From Streptomyces sp. RerS4 (GTDB taxonomy: Bacteria; Actinomycetota; Actinomycetes; Streptomycetales; Streptomycetaceae): DNA of 64,000 nucleotides. Position 1 is the first letter of the stretch; every line of letters starts with the position of its first letter. Position numbers and translations under genes: made by a program. The notes beneath the pieces are model-generated. The model saw only the letters and a list, made by a program, of their open reading frames with translations. It had not been told where the DNA came from and made no database searches. Location: assembly GCF_023515955.1 (NCBI RefSeq), contig NZ_CP097323.1, positions 124,001 through 188,000 on the forward strand, given 5' to 3'. Positions 25,345-33,388 of this stretch are shown in pieces.

Positions 25345-25740
25345 ATGCGCGACACGCATCAGCCACCCCCGGGAGCAGACGAGGATCCGCAGGGCCACCG
25401 CGGCGGCGAACGGGCCGGACCGCCCGATCCGCAGCCGCCCGCCGGCGCCGCCGTTCCGGCCGTCGACGTCTTCGGAGCCGCCTTCTCCCCCGTCTACAGC
25501 GCGGACGCGGCCCAGGGCGCCGCGACCGCCCTCGTCCGGCTGCTCATGGAGCAGTACGCCGCCCAGCGCGACCGCTGGGCCCTGCGCCGGGCCGCCGAGA
25601 CCGAGCCGATCCACCGTCAGCTGTCCACCAGCAGCCTGATGGTCAACGAGATCATCAGCCGCGTCGCCGCCCGCCCCGCCCGACCCTCGCGCCCCGCCCC
25701 TGCCACGCCGCCCGGCCCGGAACAGGGCGGGCGCCGATGA
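25345..25740 (+). CDS. Hypothetical protein
   Basis: A 131-residue protein with disordered Pro/Gly/Ala-rich ends and a central helical block (FGAAFSPVYSADAAQGAATA, MEQYAAQRDRWALRRAAETE). No family is recognised. The ATG follows GGAGGGAG, and the stop overlaps the start of the next gene (ATGA), so both are translated together and may form a complex. Confidence 0.6.
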   Translation: MRDTHQPPPGADEDPQGHRGGERAGPPDPQPPAGAAVPAVDVFGAAFSPVYSADAAQGAATALVRLLMEQYAAQRDRWALRRAAETEPIHRQLSTSSLMVNEIISRVAARPARPSRPAPATPPGPEQGGRR

Positions 25741-26747
25741 GACCCCTCGTACGGGCCGTCCTGCGCGGCGCGCTGCGCGACATCCGCCACGTCAAGGCCG
25801 TCCCGCCCGGCCGGGCGAGCGGCGTGGTGGCCCGCGTCTACGCGCAGGCCCGGCGGGACTTCGGCGTCCTCGCCCCGCCGCTGGCCCTGCACTCACCGGC
25901 CCCCACCGCGCTCGCCGCGAGCTGGCTCCTGCTGCGCGAGACGCTCCTCGTCGACGTGGCGGCGACCCGCGCCGAGAAGGAGACCGTCGCCACGGCGGTG
26001 TCGCGGGCCAACGCCTGCCCGTACTGCGTCGAGGTGCACCGGTCGAAGGCCGCCGTGCTCCCCGCGCAGGCCCCCGAGGCGGTCGCCGCCCTGTCCGCCT
26101 GGGCCGGCGGCACGGCCCCGCGGGCACCGTTCCCGGCCGCCCGGACCCCCGAACTGGCCGGGGTGGCCGTCACCTTCCATTACCTCAACCGCATGGTCAG
26201 CGTCTTCCTCGCCGACTCGCCCGTCCCCGACGCGGCGCCCGGCTTCCTGCGCGAGCCCCTCATGCGCACGGTCGCCCGGGGCATGCGCGCCGACGACCCC
26301 GGCCGGCTGCCGCCGGGGCTGTCCCTGGACCTGCTGCCGCCCGCGCCACCCGCACCGGGGCTCGACTGGGCGGACGGCCGGCCCGAGGTGGCCCGCGCCC
26401 TCGCCCGCGCGGTGGCCGCCGTGGACCAGGCGGCCCGCTGGGTCCCCGGGCCCGTACGCGAGGACCTGCGCGACCGCCTCGCCGCCTGGGACGGACGCCC
26501 GCCCGGACTGAGCGGCGCCTGGCTCGACCCCGCGCCGGGCCGGGGCACACCCGATCCCGCCGCCGCGGCCACGGCCCGCCTCGCGCTGCTGACCGCCTTC
26601 GCCCCGTACCGGGTCACCGACGCGGACATCGCCGCGTTCCGCCGCCACCACCCCTCGGACCGCGCGCTGGTCGAACTGACCTCCTGGGCGGCCTTGACCA
26701 CAGCCGTCCACCAGGGCACCCGCCTGACCGTCCCCGCCCCGGCCTGA
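25737..26747 (+). CDS. AhpD/carboxymuconolactone decarboxylase-like protein
   Basis: A 336-residue protein with an AhpD-type active-site motif ANACPYCVEVHRSKA (Cys-x2-Cys-x3-His, near residue 95), here with both cysteines present, unlike the paralogous fold protein at 16655. The flanking helices (VDVAATRAEKETVATAVSR) fit the fold; the C-terminal 150 residues are Ala/Pro-rich with a possible second helical domain. Predicted thiol peroxidase or redox partner. It is coupled to the preceding hypothetical gene and closed by a strong terminator. Confidence 0.75.
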   Translation: MRPLVRAVLRGALRDIRHVKAVPPGRASGVVARVYAQARRDFGVLAPPLALHSPAPTALAASWLLLRETLLVDVAATRAEKETVATAVSRANACPYCVEVHRSKAAVLPAQAPEAVAALSAWAGGTAPRAPFPAARTPELAGVAVTFHYLNRMVSVFLADSPVPDAAPGFLREPLMRTVARGMRADDPGRLPPGLSLDLLPPAPPAPGLDWADGRPEVARALARAVAAVDQAARWVPGPVREDLRDRLAAWDGRPPGLSGAWLDPAPGRGTPDPAAAATARLALLTAFAPYRVTDADIAAFRRHHPSDRALVELTSWAALTTAVHQGTRLTVPAPA

Positions 26748-26783
26748 CCGGCCCCGGAGTCCTACCTCCGACCCGAGCCGCGA

Positions 26784-26814
26784 AGCCCGCGCCGCCTCGT
26801 GCGGCGCGGGCTTG
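26784..26814. terminator. Perfect 13-bp stem terminator
   Basis: AAGCCCGCGCCGC and its exact complement flank the loop CTCGT, 36 bases after the stop at 26747. It can also terminate minus-strand transcription arriving from 26918. Confidence 0.85.
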
Positions 26815-26917
26815 CGACAGGTGGTCCCTGATCGTCACACCAGGTCAGCAGGCGGACTGCACCCGGTTCAAGCCGGTCCTGGAGAAGATCCGGGTTCCGA
26901 TCCGGTCATCAGGAGCT

Positions 26918-27208
26918 TCAGCGGTCTGGAAATCGGGATACACCGACCAGGACGGTTCCAGCGAGCAAGAGCCCGGCGCCCACCGCCATGAACGAAGCGA
27001 GTGCGTTCCCTGACAGGTTGAAGGCGAAGGCACTGAAAAAACAACAGAGGCCGCTCCCCGTCAGCACCTGACCAAGTCCATGAGGCACAGGACGCAGGAC
27101 CCGGGCTCGCTCCCAGGGATGGATCCAACCGGTGAGAAGCCCGACCACACCACTTATCGCCACCGCCAGAGCAAACGCGATGAATGCCCCCAGCACCACA
27201 TAGTGCAT
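26918..27208 (-). CDS. Small membrane protein
   Basis: A 96-residue protein with three hydrophobic segments: VVLGAFIAFALAVAISGVVG, a middle stretch around GLCCFFSAFAFNLSGNALAS, and AVGAGLLLAGTVLVGV. The ATG at 27208 follows GGGAGGCGGG, a strong ribosome-binding site. No known family. It lies between two cluster blocks and is read in the same direction as the methyltransferase upstream at 27343, so it could be the last gene of that operon or a bystander. Confidence 0.6.
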   Translation of the reverse strand: MHYVVLGAFIAFALAVAISGVVGLLTGWIHPWERARVLRPVPHGLGQVLTGSGLCCFFSAFAFNLSGNALASFMAVGAGLLLAGTVLVGVSRFPDR

Positions 27209-27342
27209 CCCGCCTCCCGGCGGCCATCGTGGCACACCAGCAGGTCGGGAGGGGAGTCCTGCCGCCCGCCCGTACGCCCCACACAGGCCGAGGGGCCGGA
27301 GGGATTCCTCCGGCCCCTCGGCCCGTTCGACGTGCGTGCGGC

Positions 27343-28077
27343 TCAGGCCGCGGCCATCGGCTGCGCCTCGCGGATGCCCACGAACCAGCCCCGGCCGTGC
27401 GGCCCGCCCTCGACGTACTCCACCCGGCAACCGGCCGCGCGGAACGCCGCCTCGTACTCGCCCTGTTCGAACAGCGACACGAGGTACTCCTCGGTGGAGT
27501 GGCTCAGCCCGGCGCGCGGATCGGCCACCACGAAGTGCACCGTCACCCGCGAGCGCCCGCCGACCCGGGCGGAGTGCGACAGCCGGGCCACGGTCCGCTC
27601 GCTCTCGCGCACCACCGCGCCCGTCACGTACCCGTCCAGGAAGGTGTCGGGGAACCACCACGGCTCGACGACGATCACTCCGCCGGGCTCCAGGTGGGCC
27701 GCGAACCGGCGCAGAGTCGCCTCCAGTTCGGCCACCGAGGCGACATGCCCGATCGAGCTGAACATGCAGGTCACGACATCGAAGGTGCGGCCCAGGTCGA
27801 AGTCGCGCATGTCCCCCCGGTGCACCGGAACCCCCGGCAGCTGCGTCCGGGCCACGTCCAGCATCCCGGGCGACAGCTCCACGCCCTCGACGTGCGCGAA
27901 CAGGTCGCGGAACGCCGTCAGGTGGGCGCCGGTCCCGCAGGCCACGTCCAGCAGGGACGAGGCCTCGGGACGCCGCTCCAGGACCAGTTCGCGGACCTCC
28001 TTCGCCTCGCCCGCGTAGTCGCGGCCGCGTCCCCGGTAGACCTCGTCGTACACCTCGGCGACTGGCTGCTCGTACAT
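27343..28077 (-). CDS. DesVI-like SAM-dependent N,N-dimethyltransferase (copy next to OvoA-like gene)
   Basis: A 244-residue class I methyltransferase with the SAM site LLDVACGTGAHL, acidic VEGVEL loop and GDMRDFDLGRTFDVVTCMFS. The block LEPGGVIVVEPWWFPDTF and the C-terminal EYEAAFRAAGCRVEYVEGGP identify the DesVI/TylM1 group, which dimethylates the C3 amino group of dTDP-aminosugars. It is highly similar to the gene at 31410. Its start is 42 bases behind the OvoA-like gene in the same direction, so it is probably in that operon. That position raises the alternative that it methylates the alpha-amine of a thiohistidine, but only the sugar activity has family support. Confidence 0.85.
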   Translation of the reverse strand: MYEQPVAEVYDEVYRGRGRDYAGEAKEVRELVLERRPEASSLLDVACGTGAHLTAFRDLFAHVEGVELSPGMLDVARTQLPGVPVHRGDMRDFDLGRTFDVVTCMFSSIGHVASVAELEATLRRFAAHLEPGGVIVVEPWWFPDTFLDGYVTGAVVRESERTVARLSHSARVGGRSRVTVHFVVADPRAGLSHSTEEYLVSLFEQGEYEAAFRAAGCRVEYVEGGPHGRGWFVGIREAQPMAAA

Positions 28078-28119
28078 GTGCTCACTCCAGGAGATCGAAG
28101 GGGGAGGGGCGTACGCCGA

Positions 28120-30513
28120 TCAGCGCTTGCGCCACACCGAGACGTCGGCGCTCAGCACCTCGAAGTGACGGGCGTGGTCGCGCAGGACCGCCGGCTCGTC
28201 GGACTCCGCCACCTGGTCGAAGGCGTGGCCGAGCAGGCGCCGCACCTCCACCTCGCTCGTCGGAGCCCCGCGCCGGGCGCCCAGCCAGCGCGACCGGTCC
28301 GTGCACTCGGCCCGCCAGGTCCACGGGTCGGCCACCAGCAGCAGGCCGCCCTCGCCGAGGAAGGTGTCGGACTCGGTGAACTGCCGCAGCAGCGCCTCGG
28401 GGTCCGCGACCCGGTCCAGCAGGTTGGCCAGCACCACGGCGTCGAAGCGGCCGAGCCCCGCGGGCAGCGCGCCCGCGTCCGCGACCTCGAAGGACACCGC
28501 GCAGCCGGCCGCCGGCCGGGGCGCGCGCGCCTCCAGGGCCGTACGGTTCTCGCCCTGGTCCGCGCGCTCGTACGCCACCGCCGCACCCGACGCCAGTTCC
28601 GTCGCGGCCTCGACGAACAGCCTGCTCAGGTCGACGCCGACGACCTCGGCCACCCCGCCCTGGGCGAACGCGAACGAGGTGCCGCCGACCGAGCAGCCCA
28701 CGTCCAGGACCCGGCGCAGCGGCGTACCCGACCGCTTGGCCTCGCGCAGCACGGCGGCGGCCACCCGCTGCGGGAAGCCGTGCGCCGGCGCGAGCGGGTG
28801 GTCGGCCCGGCCGAGGGTCTCCTCGACGCTGCCGTGGTGCATCAGCAGGTAGCGGTCGAGCATCTCGCGCCCCTCGTAGGACCCGTACGCCGCCTCGACG
28901 GAAGCCTCGACCGAAGCCTCGACCGAAGCCTCTACGGAGGCCTCGGCGGCGGCCGAGATCAGGCGGATGCCGGCCTGCTGGAGGAAGTGCGGCCGGAAGT
29001 GGAAGCGCGCCCAGACGCTCGCCTCGTCACCGGTGCTGATGAAGGCACCGCCGAGGATCATGTGGTGCCGGCCGTCGAAGCAGGGGGTGCTGAAGTCCTC
29101 GTAGTACGGGTGGACCTCGAAGCCCTCCAACGGGTTGAGGGTGTCCTCGCACAGGGTCCACAGGTTGCCCATCGCGTCGTGCACGCCGTGGGAGGTGGCG
29201 GGGGAGTGGTCGACCGGCGACTCCGAGCCCCAGGCGAGGTTCAGGTTCACGCCGCGGGCGCGCAGAGCGACGCCGTCCTCGCGCATCACCGGGTCGTCGG
29301 CCACGCCCGGCTCCGCCGGCAGGTCGCACACGAGCCGGTGCTCCGCCTCCGTGGGCAGCCGGTAGTCGCGCCCGTCCTCGCCGCCGCGCCAGGCGCAGTA
29401 CGCCTTGGCCTCGTGGTAGTTGACGCACACCGGCCAGTCCCACGGCATGTCGATCTCGTCGAAGGTGGTCCGCAGCCGGTAGGCGTGCAGCCCGCTCGGC
29501 CCGTCCGGCACCCAGAACTGCGGCCACTTGGCGTTGCGGAAGGCCCGCCAGTCCCAGCCCTCGCGCGACCACAGCTCGGGCCGGCGGTAGCCGCCGTCCG
29601 TGACGAAGCGGTGGTACTCGCCGTTGCTGATCATGAAGCGCGAGGTCTCGAACGCCTCGACGTCCACGTCACGGCTGCCGTACTCGTTGTCCCAGCCGAA
29701 GGACGGGAACGACTCCGGCTTGCCCAGGTGCGCCCGGCCGCCCGGGATCGCCACCATGCCGTTCTCCGGCACCGCGCCCGCGGTCGGCTTGCCGGCCGCG
29801 CCCGTACGCCGCAGGGGCGCGGGCGCCGGCCACGACGGGTGCGCCGCCACGAGGCGCAGCGGCAGCTCCCGGATGAGCACGGAGCTGGTCTCCAGGTGGA
29901 TCCGCTCGTGCTCGAAGGCGAGGAACAGCGCCCAGGCCGGGTCCTTCATCGTGATCGGGCGGCCGAGGTCGGGGGCGAAGTCGGTGGCCTCGATGACGGC
30001 GCGGACCAGCCGGTAGACCGTCGCCCGGTAGGCGTGCACCTCGGCGACCGAGGGCCACAGCATCTCGTTCTTCGACAGGTCGTCCCACGACATCTCGTCG
30101 ACGCCGGTCTCCAGGACCTGCTCCAGGTAACCGTCGACCGCGTCGCCGAGCAGGCCGCCGACCCGCAGCTTGTTGACGTAGAGGGTGGCCGGGTGCCCGT
30201 AGTAGAAGATCATCGGGTGGCGCAGGTTGTGGGCCGGCGGCCGGTAGAAGGCCTCGGCCGTCTGCAGGCCCGCGAAGAGGGACTCCGTCAGCGCCCAGGA
30301 ATTGTCGAAGTAGTCCAGCACCGCGGCGCGGTCGCAGGAGGAGAGGTCGGGCAACGGCAGGGAGGTGATGTGCCCGTCGGCCTCGACCCCCGGACACCCG
30401 TGCGGCACGGGGTTCTTGCCGGTGAACCACCACGGGCCGCGCGGCCCGCTCAGTCGCTCGTCCCCATGCTTGGAGACGTTGATCTCCCACGGCTCTGCAG
30501 CAACGGTCGTCAT
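28120..30513 (-). CDS. ovoA: OvoA-like 5-histidylcysteine sulfoxide synthase fused to an N-methyltransferase
   Basis: A 797-residue protein with the ovothiol synthase plan. Residues 1-210 form the DinB-like part, with the iron-binding HX3HXE motif HERIHLE (His202, His206, Glu208). Residues about 240-510 are the formylglycine-enzyme-like domain (GMVAIPGGRAHLGKPESF; MISNGEYHRFVTDGGYRRPE). After a repetitive EASV linker a class I methyltransferase follows (RVLDVGCSVGGTSFAFAQGG). In known OvoA this iron enzyme joins cysteine to histidine C5 with O2, giving a sulfoxide, and the C-terminal domain methylates the imidazole after a PLP lyase releases the thiol. All elements are present. The substrate may be histidine or a cluster-specific analogue. 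A cluster promoter motif lies 113 bases upstream. Confidence 0.88.
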   Translation of the reverse strand: MTTVAAEPWEINVSKHGDERLSGPRGPWWFTGKNPVPHGCPGVEADGHITSLPLPDLSSCDRAAVLDYFDNSWALTESLFAGLQTAEAFYRPPAHNLRHPMIFYYGHPATLYVNKLRVGGLLGDAVDGYLEQVLETGVDEMSWDDLSKNEMLWPSVAEVHAYRATVYRLVRAVIEATDFAPDLGRPITMKDPAWALFLAFEHERIHLETSSVLIRELPLRLVAAHPSWPAPAPLRRTGAAGKPTAGAVPENGMVAIPGGRAHLGKPESFPSFGWDNEYGSRDVDVEAFETSRFMISNGEYHRFVTDGGYRRPELWSREGWDWRAFRNAKWPQFWVPDGPSGLHAYRLRTTFDEIDMPWDWPVCVNYHEAKAYCAWRGGEDGRDYRLPTEAEHRLVCDLPAEPGVADDPVMREDGVALRARGVNLNLAWGSESPVDHSPATSHGVHDAMGNLWTLCEDTLNPLEGFEVHPYYEDFSTPCFDGRHHMILGGAFISTGDEASVWARFHFRPHFLQQAGIRLISAAAEASVEASVEASVEASVEAAYGSYEGREMLDRYLLMHHGSVEETLGRADHPLAPAHGFPQRVAAAVLREAKRSGTPLRRVLDVGCSVGGTSFAFAQGGVAEVVGVDLSRLFVEAATELASGAAVAYERADQGENRTALEARAPRPAAGCAVSFEVADAGALPAGLGRFDAVVLANLLDRVADPEALLRQFTESDTFLGEGGLLLVADPWTWRAECTDRSRWLGARRGAPTSEVEVRRLLGHAFDQVAESDEPAVLRDHARHFEVLSADVSVWRKR
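28892..28939. repeat. 12-base tandem repeat encoding the EASV linker of the OvoA-like protein
   Basis: Four consecutive 12-base units (GCCTCGACSGAA on the plus strand) encode Glu-Ala-Ser-Val repeats at about residues 525-540, exactly between the sulfoxide synthase and methyltransferase domains. Repeat number probably sets linker length. Confidence 0.75.
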
Positions 30514-30625
30514 GAGCGCTGGCCTTTCTCGCAGGACGGAAACAAGGCGAAAGACGGCGGAACGCGAACGTCCTTGCCCTGTCCGGCGCCCCCCTCGCCA
30601 GACCGTGCCACCTCGCGGACGCGCC

Positions 30626-30643
30626 GGGCATCTTCAGGATTGC
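30626..30643 (-). promoter_or_regulatory. Cluster promoter motif before the OvoA-like operon
   Basis: Minus-strand GCAATCCTGAAGATGCCC is followed 14 bases later by GGTGGCACGGTC. Both blocks match the copies at 3928 and 31281 closely. It lies 113 bases before the start at 30513. Confidence 0.65.
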
Positions 30644-30683
30644 GCCCCGTCGCGCGGACCTGCCGAAGTCGCGCGGCGGGCGC

Positions 30684-31229
30684 TCAGCCGGCGGCCGGCG
30701 CGGGCGCCGGCGGGGCCGACGGCGTGCTCACGTTGGCGATCACCTTCCAGTGGCCGCGCTCGTAGGTGAAGGACAGCGCCGACATGAACCGCTCCGTGGA
30801 CTGCCACTCCGGGAACACCAGCGTGGAGTCCACGATCAGCAGCGCCGTCCGGCAGTCCACGACCGTGCGGCGGACCTCCCGGAACTCGCTGGTGAAGTCC
30901 ATCGTGAACAGTCCGCGGAAGAGCCCGTCGATCGCCGGACGGCCCTGGTGGTAGCTGCCGTCGGGGTCGATCTTCGAGGCGTCCGGCAGGTAGTGGCCCA
31001 TCAGCCGGTCCGCGTCCCGGGCGTCGAAGGACCGGTTGTACTGCCTCCAGTCCCGTTCGAACGCGGCCCGGCAGACCGCCGCCCGCCGCCCCGCCGCCTC
31101 GGCGGCGACAGCCCCACCGTCGGCCCCGTCCGCCCCGCCGCTCGCCGACGCGGGCGCCGAGACCCCCCACAACAGGGCCGTGACCAGCGCCATCGCTCGT
31201 ATCCTCGCCGCCGCCGCGTGCTTCGTCAT
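30684..31229 (-). CDS. Secreted SgcJ-like NTF2 protein (copy 4)
   Basis: A 181-residue protein with a signal peptide (basic MTKHAAAARIR, hydrophobic AMALVTALLWGVSA, cleavage after ASA) followed by an NTF2-like domain: FERDWRQYNRSFDARDADRL, then YLPDASKIDPDGSYHQGRPA and RGHWKVIANVS. It resembles the intracellular SgcJ-like copies only distantly. Secretion is unusual for this family within a biosynthetic cluster and suggests an extracellular binding, hydrolytic or immunity role. GGAGGGGAAC precedes the ATG. It is divergent from the DesVI gene at 31410. Confidence 0.72.
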   Translation of the reverse strand: MTKHAAAARIRAMALVTALLWGVSAPASASGGADGADGGAVAAEAAGRRAAVCRAAFERDWRQYNRSFDARDADRLMGHYLPDASKIDPDGSYHQGRPAIDGLFRGLFTMDFTSEFREVRRTVVDCRTALLIVDSTLVFPEWQSTERFMSALSFTYERGHWKVIANVSTPSAPPAPAPAAG

Positions 31230-31280
31230 GGTGTTCCCCTCCGTTGGTGTGCGCCGCCCGCGCCCGCTGCCGGTGACTCG

Positions 31281-31321
31281 GCAATCCAGGAGATGCCCGC
31301 CGACATGCCGGATGCGACGGT
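31281..31321 (+). promoter_or_regulatory. Cluster promoter motif before the desVI-desI-desII operon
   Basis: GCAATCCAGGAGATGCCC (31281-31298) followed 13 bases later by GATGCGACGGTCTGATG is the best two-block copy, nearly identical to that before the glycosyltransferase gene. It lies 129 bases before the ATG at 31410. Confidence 0.68.
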
Positions 31322-31409
31322 CTGATGCGGGGAGGACGGGACAGGGCACGAACCGCCGCTGTTCCCCGGGGCCCGAGAGTAGACGGAATACGACGCCATT
31401 GGGGAATAC

Positions 31410-32126
31410 ATGTACGGCAAAGAATTCGCTGACATCTACGTCTCGTTCTACGAAGGCACCGGCAAGGATTACGCGGCCGAAGCGAAGGAAGTACGCCGCC
31501 TCGTCACCGAACGCCTTCCCGACGCCGCCTCCCTCCTCGACGTCGCCTGCGGCACCGGACCCCACCTGAGGGCCTTCCGCGACCTCTTCGACCACGTCGA
31601 GGGCGTCGAGCTGGCCGAGGGCATGGTCGAGGTGGCCCGCGAGAAGCTGCCTGAGGTCCCCGTCCACCAGGGCGACATGCGCGACTTCGACCTGGGCCGC
31701 ACCTTCGACGTCGTGACCTGCATGTTCAGCTCGATCGGGCATGTCACCTCGGTCGCCGAACTGGAGGCGACGCTGGGCCGGTTCGCGGCCCACCTGGAGC
31801 CCGGCGGGGTGATCGTCGTCGAGCCGTGGTGGTTCCCGGAGACCTTCCTCGACGGACACGTCGGCGGCGGCGCGGTCACCGACTCCGGCCGCGCCATCAC
31901 CCGACTCTCCCGCACCACCCGCCAGGGCCGGGAAACGAGGGTGACCGTCCATTTCGCCGTCGCCGACCCGGACAACGGAATCCGGCATTTCACCGACGAC
32001 TATCCGCTGCGGCTTTTCGACCGCGCCGAATACGAGGCCGCGTTCCGCTCCGCCGGCTGCACCGTCGAATACCTCGCGGAAAGCGGGGCGCTCGGCCGCG
32101 GCCTGTTCGTCGGCCGCCGCGCGTGA
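31410..32126 (+). CDS. desVI: DesVI-like dTDP-aminosugar N,N-dimethyltransferase
   Basis: A 238-residue class I methyltransferase: opening MYGKEFADIYVSFYEGTGKD, SAM motif LLDVACGTGPHL, GDMRDFDLGRTFDVVTCMFS and LEPGGVIVVEPWWFPETF, matching DesVI of desosamine biosynthesis over its whole length. It should dimethylate the 3-amino group of dTDP-3-amino-3,4,6-trideoxyglucose. Its stop overlaps the GTG start of the DesI-like gene, and that in turn overlaps DesII, so the three sugar genes are translationally coupled. This placement makes it the stronger candidate for the sugar step than its paralogue at 27343. Confidence 0.9.
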   Translation: MYGKEFADIYVSFYEGTGKDYAAEAKEVRRLVTERLPDAASLLDVACGTGPHLRAFRDLFDHVEGVELAEGMVEVAREKLPEVPVHQGDMRDFDLGRTFDVVTCMFSSIGHVTSVAELEATLGRFAAHLEPGGVIVVEPWWFPETFLDGHVGGGAVTDSGRAITRLSRTTRQGRETRVTVHFAVADPDNGIRHFTDDYPLRLFDRAEYEAAFRSAGCTVEYLAESGALGRGLFVGRRA

Positions 32127-33388
32127 ACGCCGCCCGCACGGCGGGGCCCCCCGCGCCCGCCCCGGGGCGGGGCGCCCTCAAACGCACCCTGGACGACCTC
32201 GCCCTGTTCGGCGGCCGCGCGGCCTTCCTGCGGCCGCTGTCCGTCGGCACACCCAACCCCGTCGACCGCGTCCGGCTCTACGAACGCCTCGACTGGGCCC
32301 TGGACAACCAGTGGCTGTCCAACGGCGGCCCCCTCTGCGCGGAGTTCGAGGCCCGCGTCGCCGACCTCGCCGGGACCCGCCACGCCGTCGCCACCTGCAA
32401 CGCGACCAGCGCCCTGCACCTGCTGGTCCGCGCCGCCGGCCTGACCGGCGAGGTCATCATGCCGTCGCTGACGTTCGCGGCCACCGCCCACGCCGTCCAG
32501 TGGCTCGGCCTCACCCCCGTCTTCTGCGACGTCGACCCCCGCACCGGACTCATCGACCCCGACCTCGCGCGGGCCGCCGTCACCCCCCGCACCAGCGCCG
32601 TCATCGGCGTCCACCTGTGGGGCCGCCCCTGCGACACCACCGCCCTGGAGAAGCTCGCCGCCGACCACGGCCTGCACCTGTTCCTCGACGCCGCCCACGC
32701 GCTGGGCTGCACCCACGGCGGCGTCCCCGTCGGCGCGGCGGGCGCCGCCGAGGTCTTCAGCTTCCACGCCACCAAGGTCGTCGGCGCCTTCGAGGGCGGC
32801 GCGATCGTCACCGACGACGACGCGCTCGCCGCCCGCGTCCGCGCCCTCGCCAACTTCGGCAAGGGCCTCGACGAGGTCTCCCAGGCCGGCGGCACCAACG
32901 CCAAGATGAGCGAGGCCGCCGCCGCGATGGGCCTGACCTCCCTCGACGCCCTCCCCGCGTACGTCGAGGCCAACCAGGCCTGCCAACGCGGCTACCGGGA
33001 CGGACTCGCCCGGATCCCCGGCCTCACCCTGCGGCTCCCGGACGACACCGAACGCCACAACCACCAGTACACCGTCCTCGAAGTCGACGAGCACGTCACC
33101 GGCCTCGGCCGCGACCTCCTCATGGAACTGCTGCGCGCCGAGAACGCCCTCGTCCTGCCCCCCATCGGCTCGCCCCCCTGCCACCTGCTGGAGCCCTACC
33201 GGTCCCGGCAGGCGTACGCCCTCCCGCACACCGAAGCCCTCGCCGCCCGGACGATCTCCCTGCCCACCGGCCCCGGCGTGGGACCGGAGAGCGTTCGCCG
33301 GCTGTGCGAGACCATCCGCTTCGCCGTGGCCCACGGCGCCGAGCTGACCGCCCGTCACCGGCGCACCGACAGGAAGGGTCCCGCATGA
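32123..33388 (+). CDS. desI: DesI-like dTDP-4-keto-6-deoxyglucose 4-aminotransferase
   Basis: A 421-residue DegT/StrS-family PLP aminotransferase of the DesI type. It has the extended N-terminus LDDLALFGGRAAFLRPLSVG, GEVIMPSLTFAATAHAVQWL, the PLP-Asp region LHLFLDAAHALGCTHGG and the Schiff-base lysine in FSFHATKVVGAFEGG. The predicted reaction installs the C4 amino group that DesII then eliminates. The GTG start overlaps the stop of desVI and the gene's own stop overlaps the desII ATG. The order DesVI-DesI-DesII is compact and complete for the deoxygenation part of desosamine formation. Confidence 0.92.
   Translation: MNAARTAGPPAPAPGRGALKRTLDDLALFGGRAAFLRPLSVGTPNPVDRVRLYERLDWALDNQWLSNGGPLCAEFEARVADLAGTRHAVATCNATSALHLLVRAAGLTGEVIMPSLTFAATAHAVQWLGLTPVFCDVDPRTGLIDPDLARAAVTPRTSAVIGVHLWGRPCDTTALEKLAADHGLHLFLDAAHALGCTHGGVPVGAAGAAEVFSFHATKVVGAFEGGAIVTDDDALAARVRALANFGKGLDEVSQAGGTNAKMSEAAAAMGLTSLDALPAYVEANQACQRGYRDGLARIPGLTLRLPDDTERHNHQYTVLEVDEHVTGLGRDLLMELLRAENALVLPPIGSPPCHLLEPYRSRQAYALPHTEALAARTISLPTGPGVGPESVRRLCETIRFAVAHGAELTARHRRTDRKGPA

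Noticed and set aside
28892..28939. CRISPR-like array
   Set aside because: The 12-base units are contiguous and in coding phase, with no spacers; they encode a protein linker. No CRISPR array was seen anywhere in the window.
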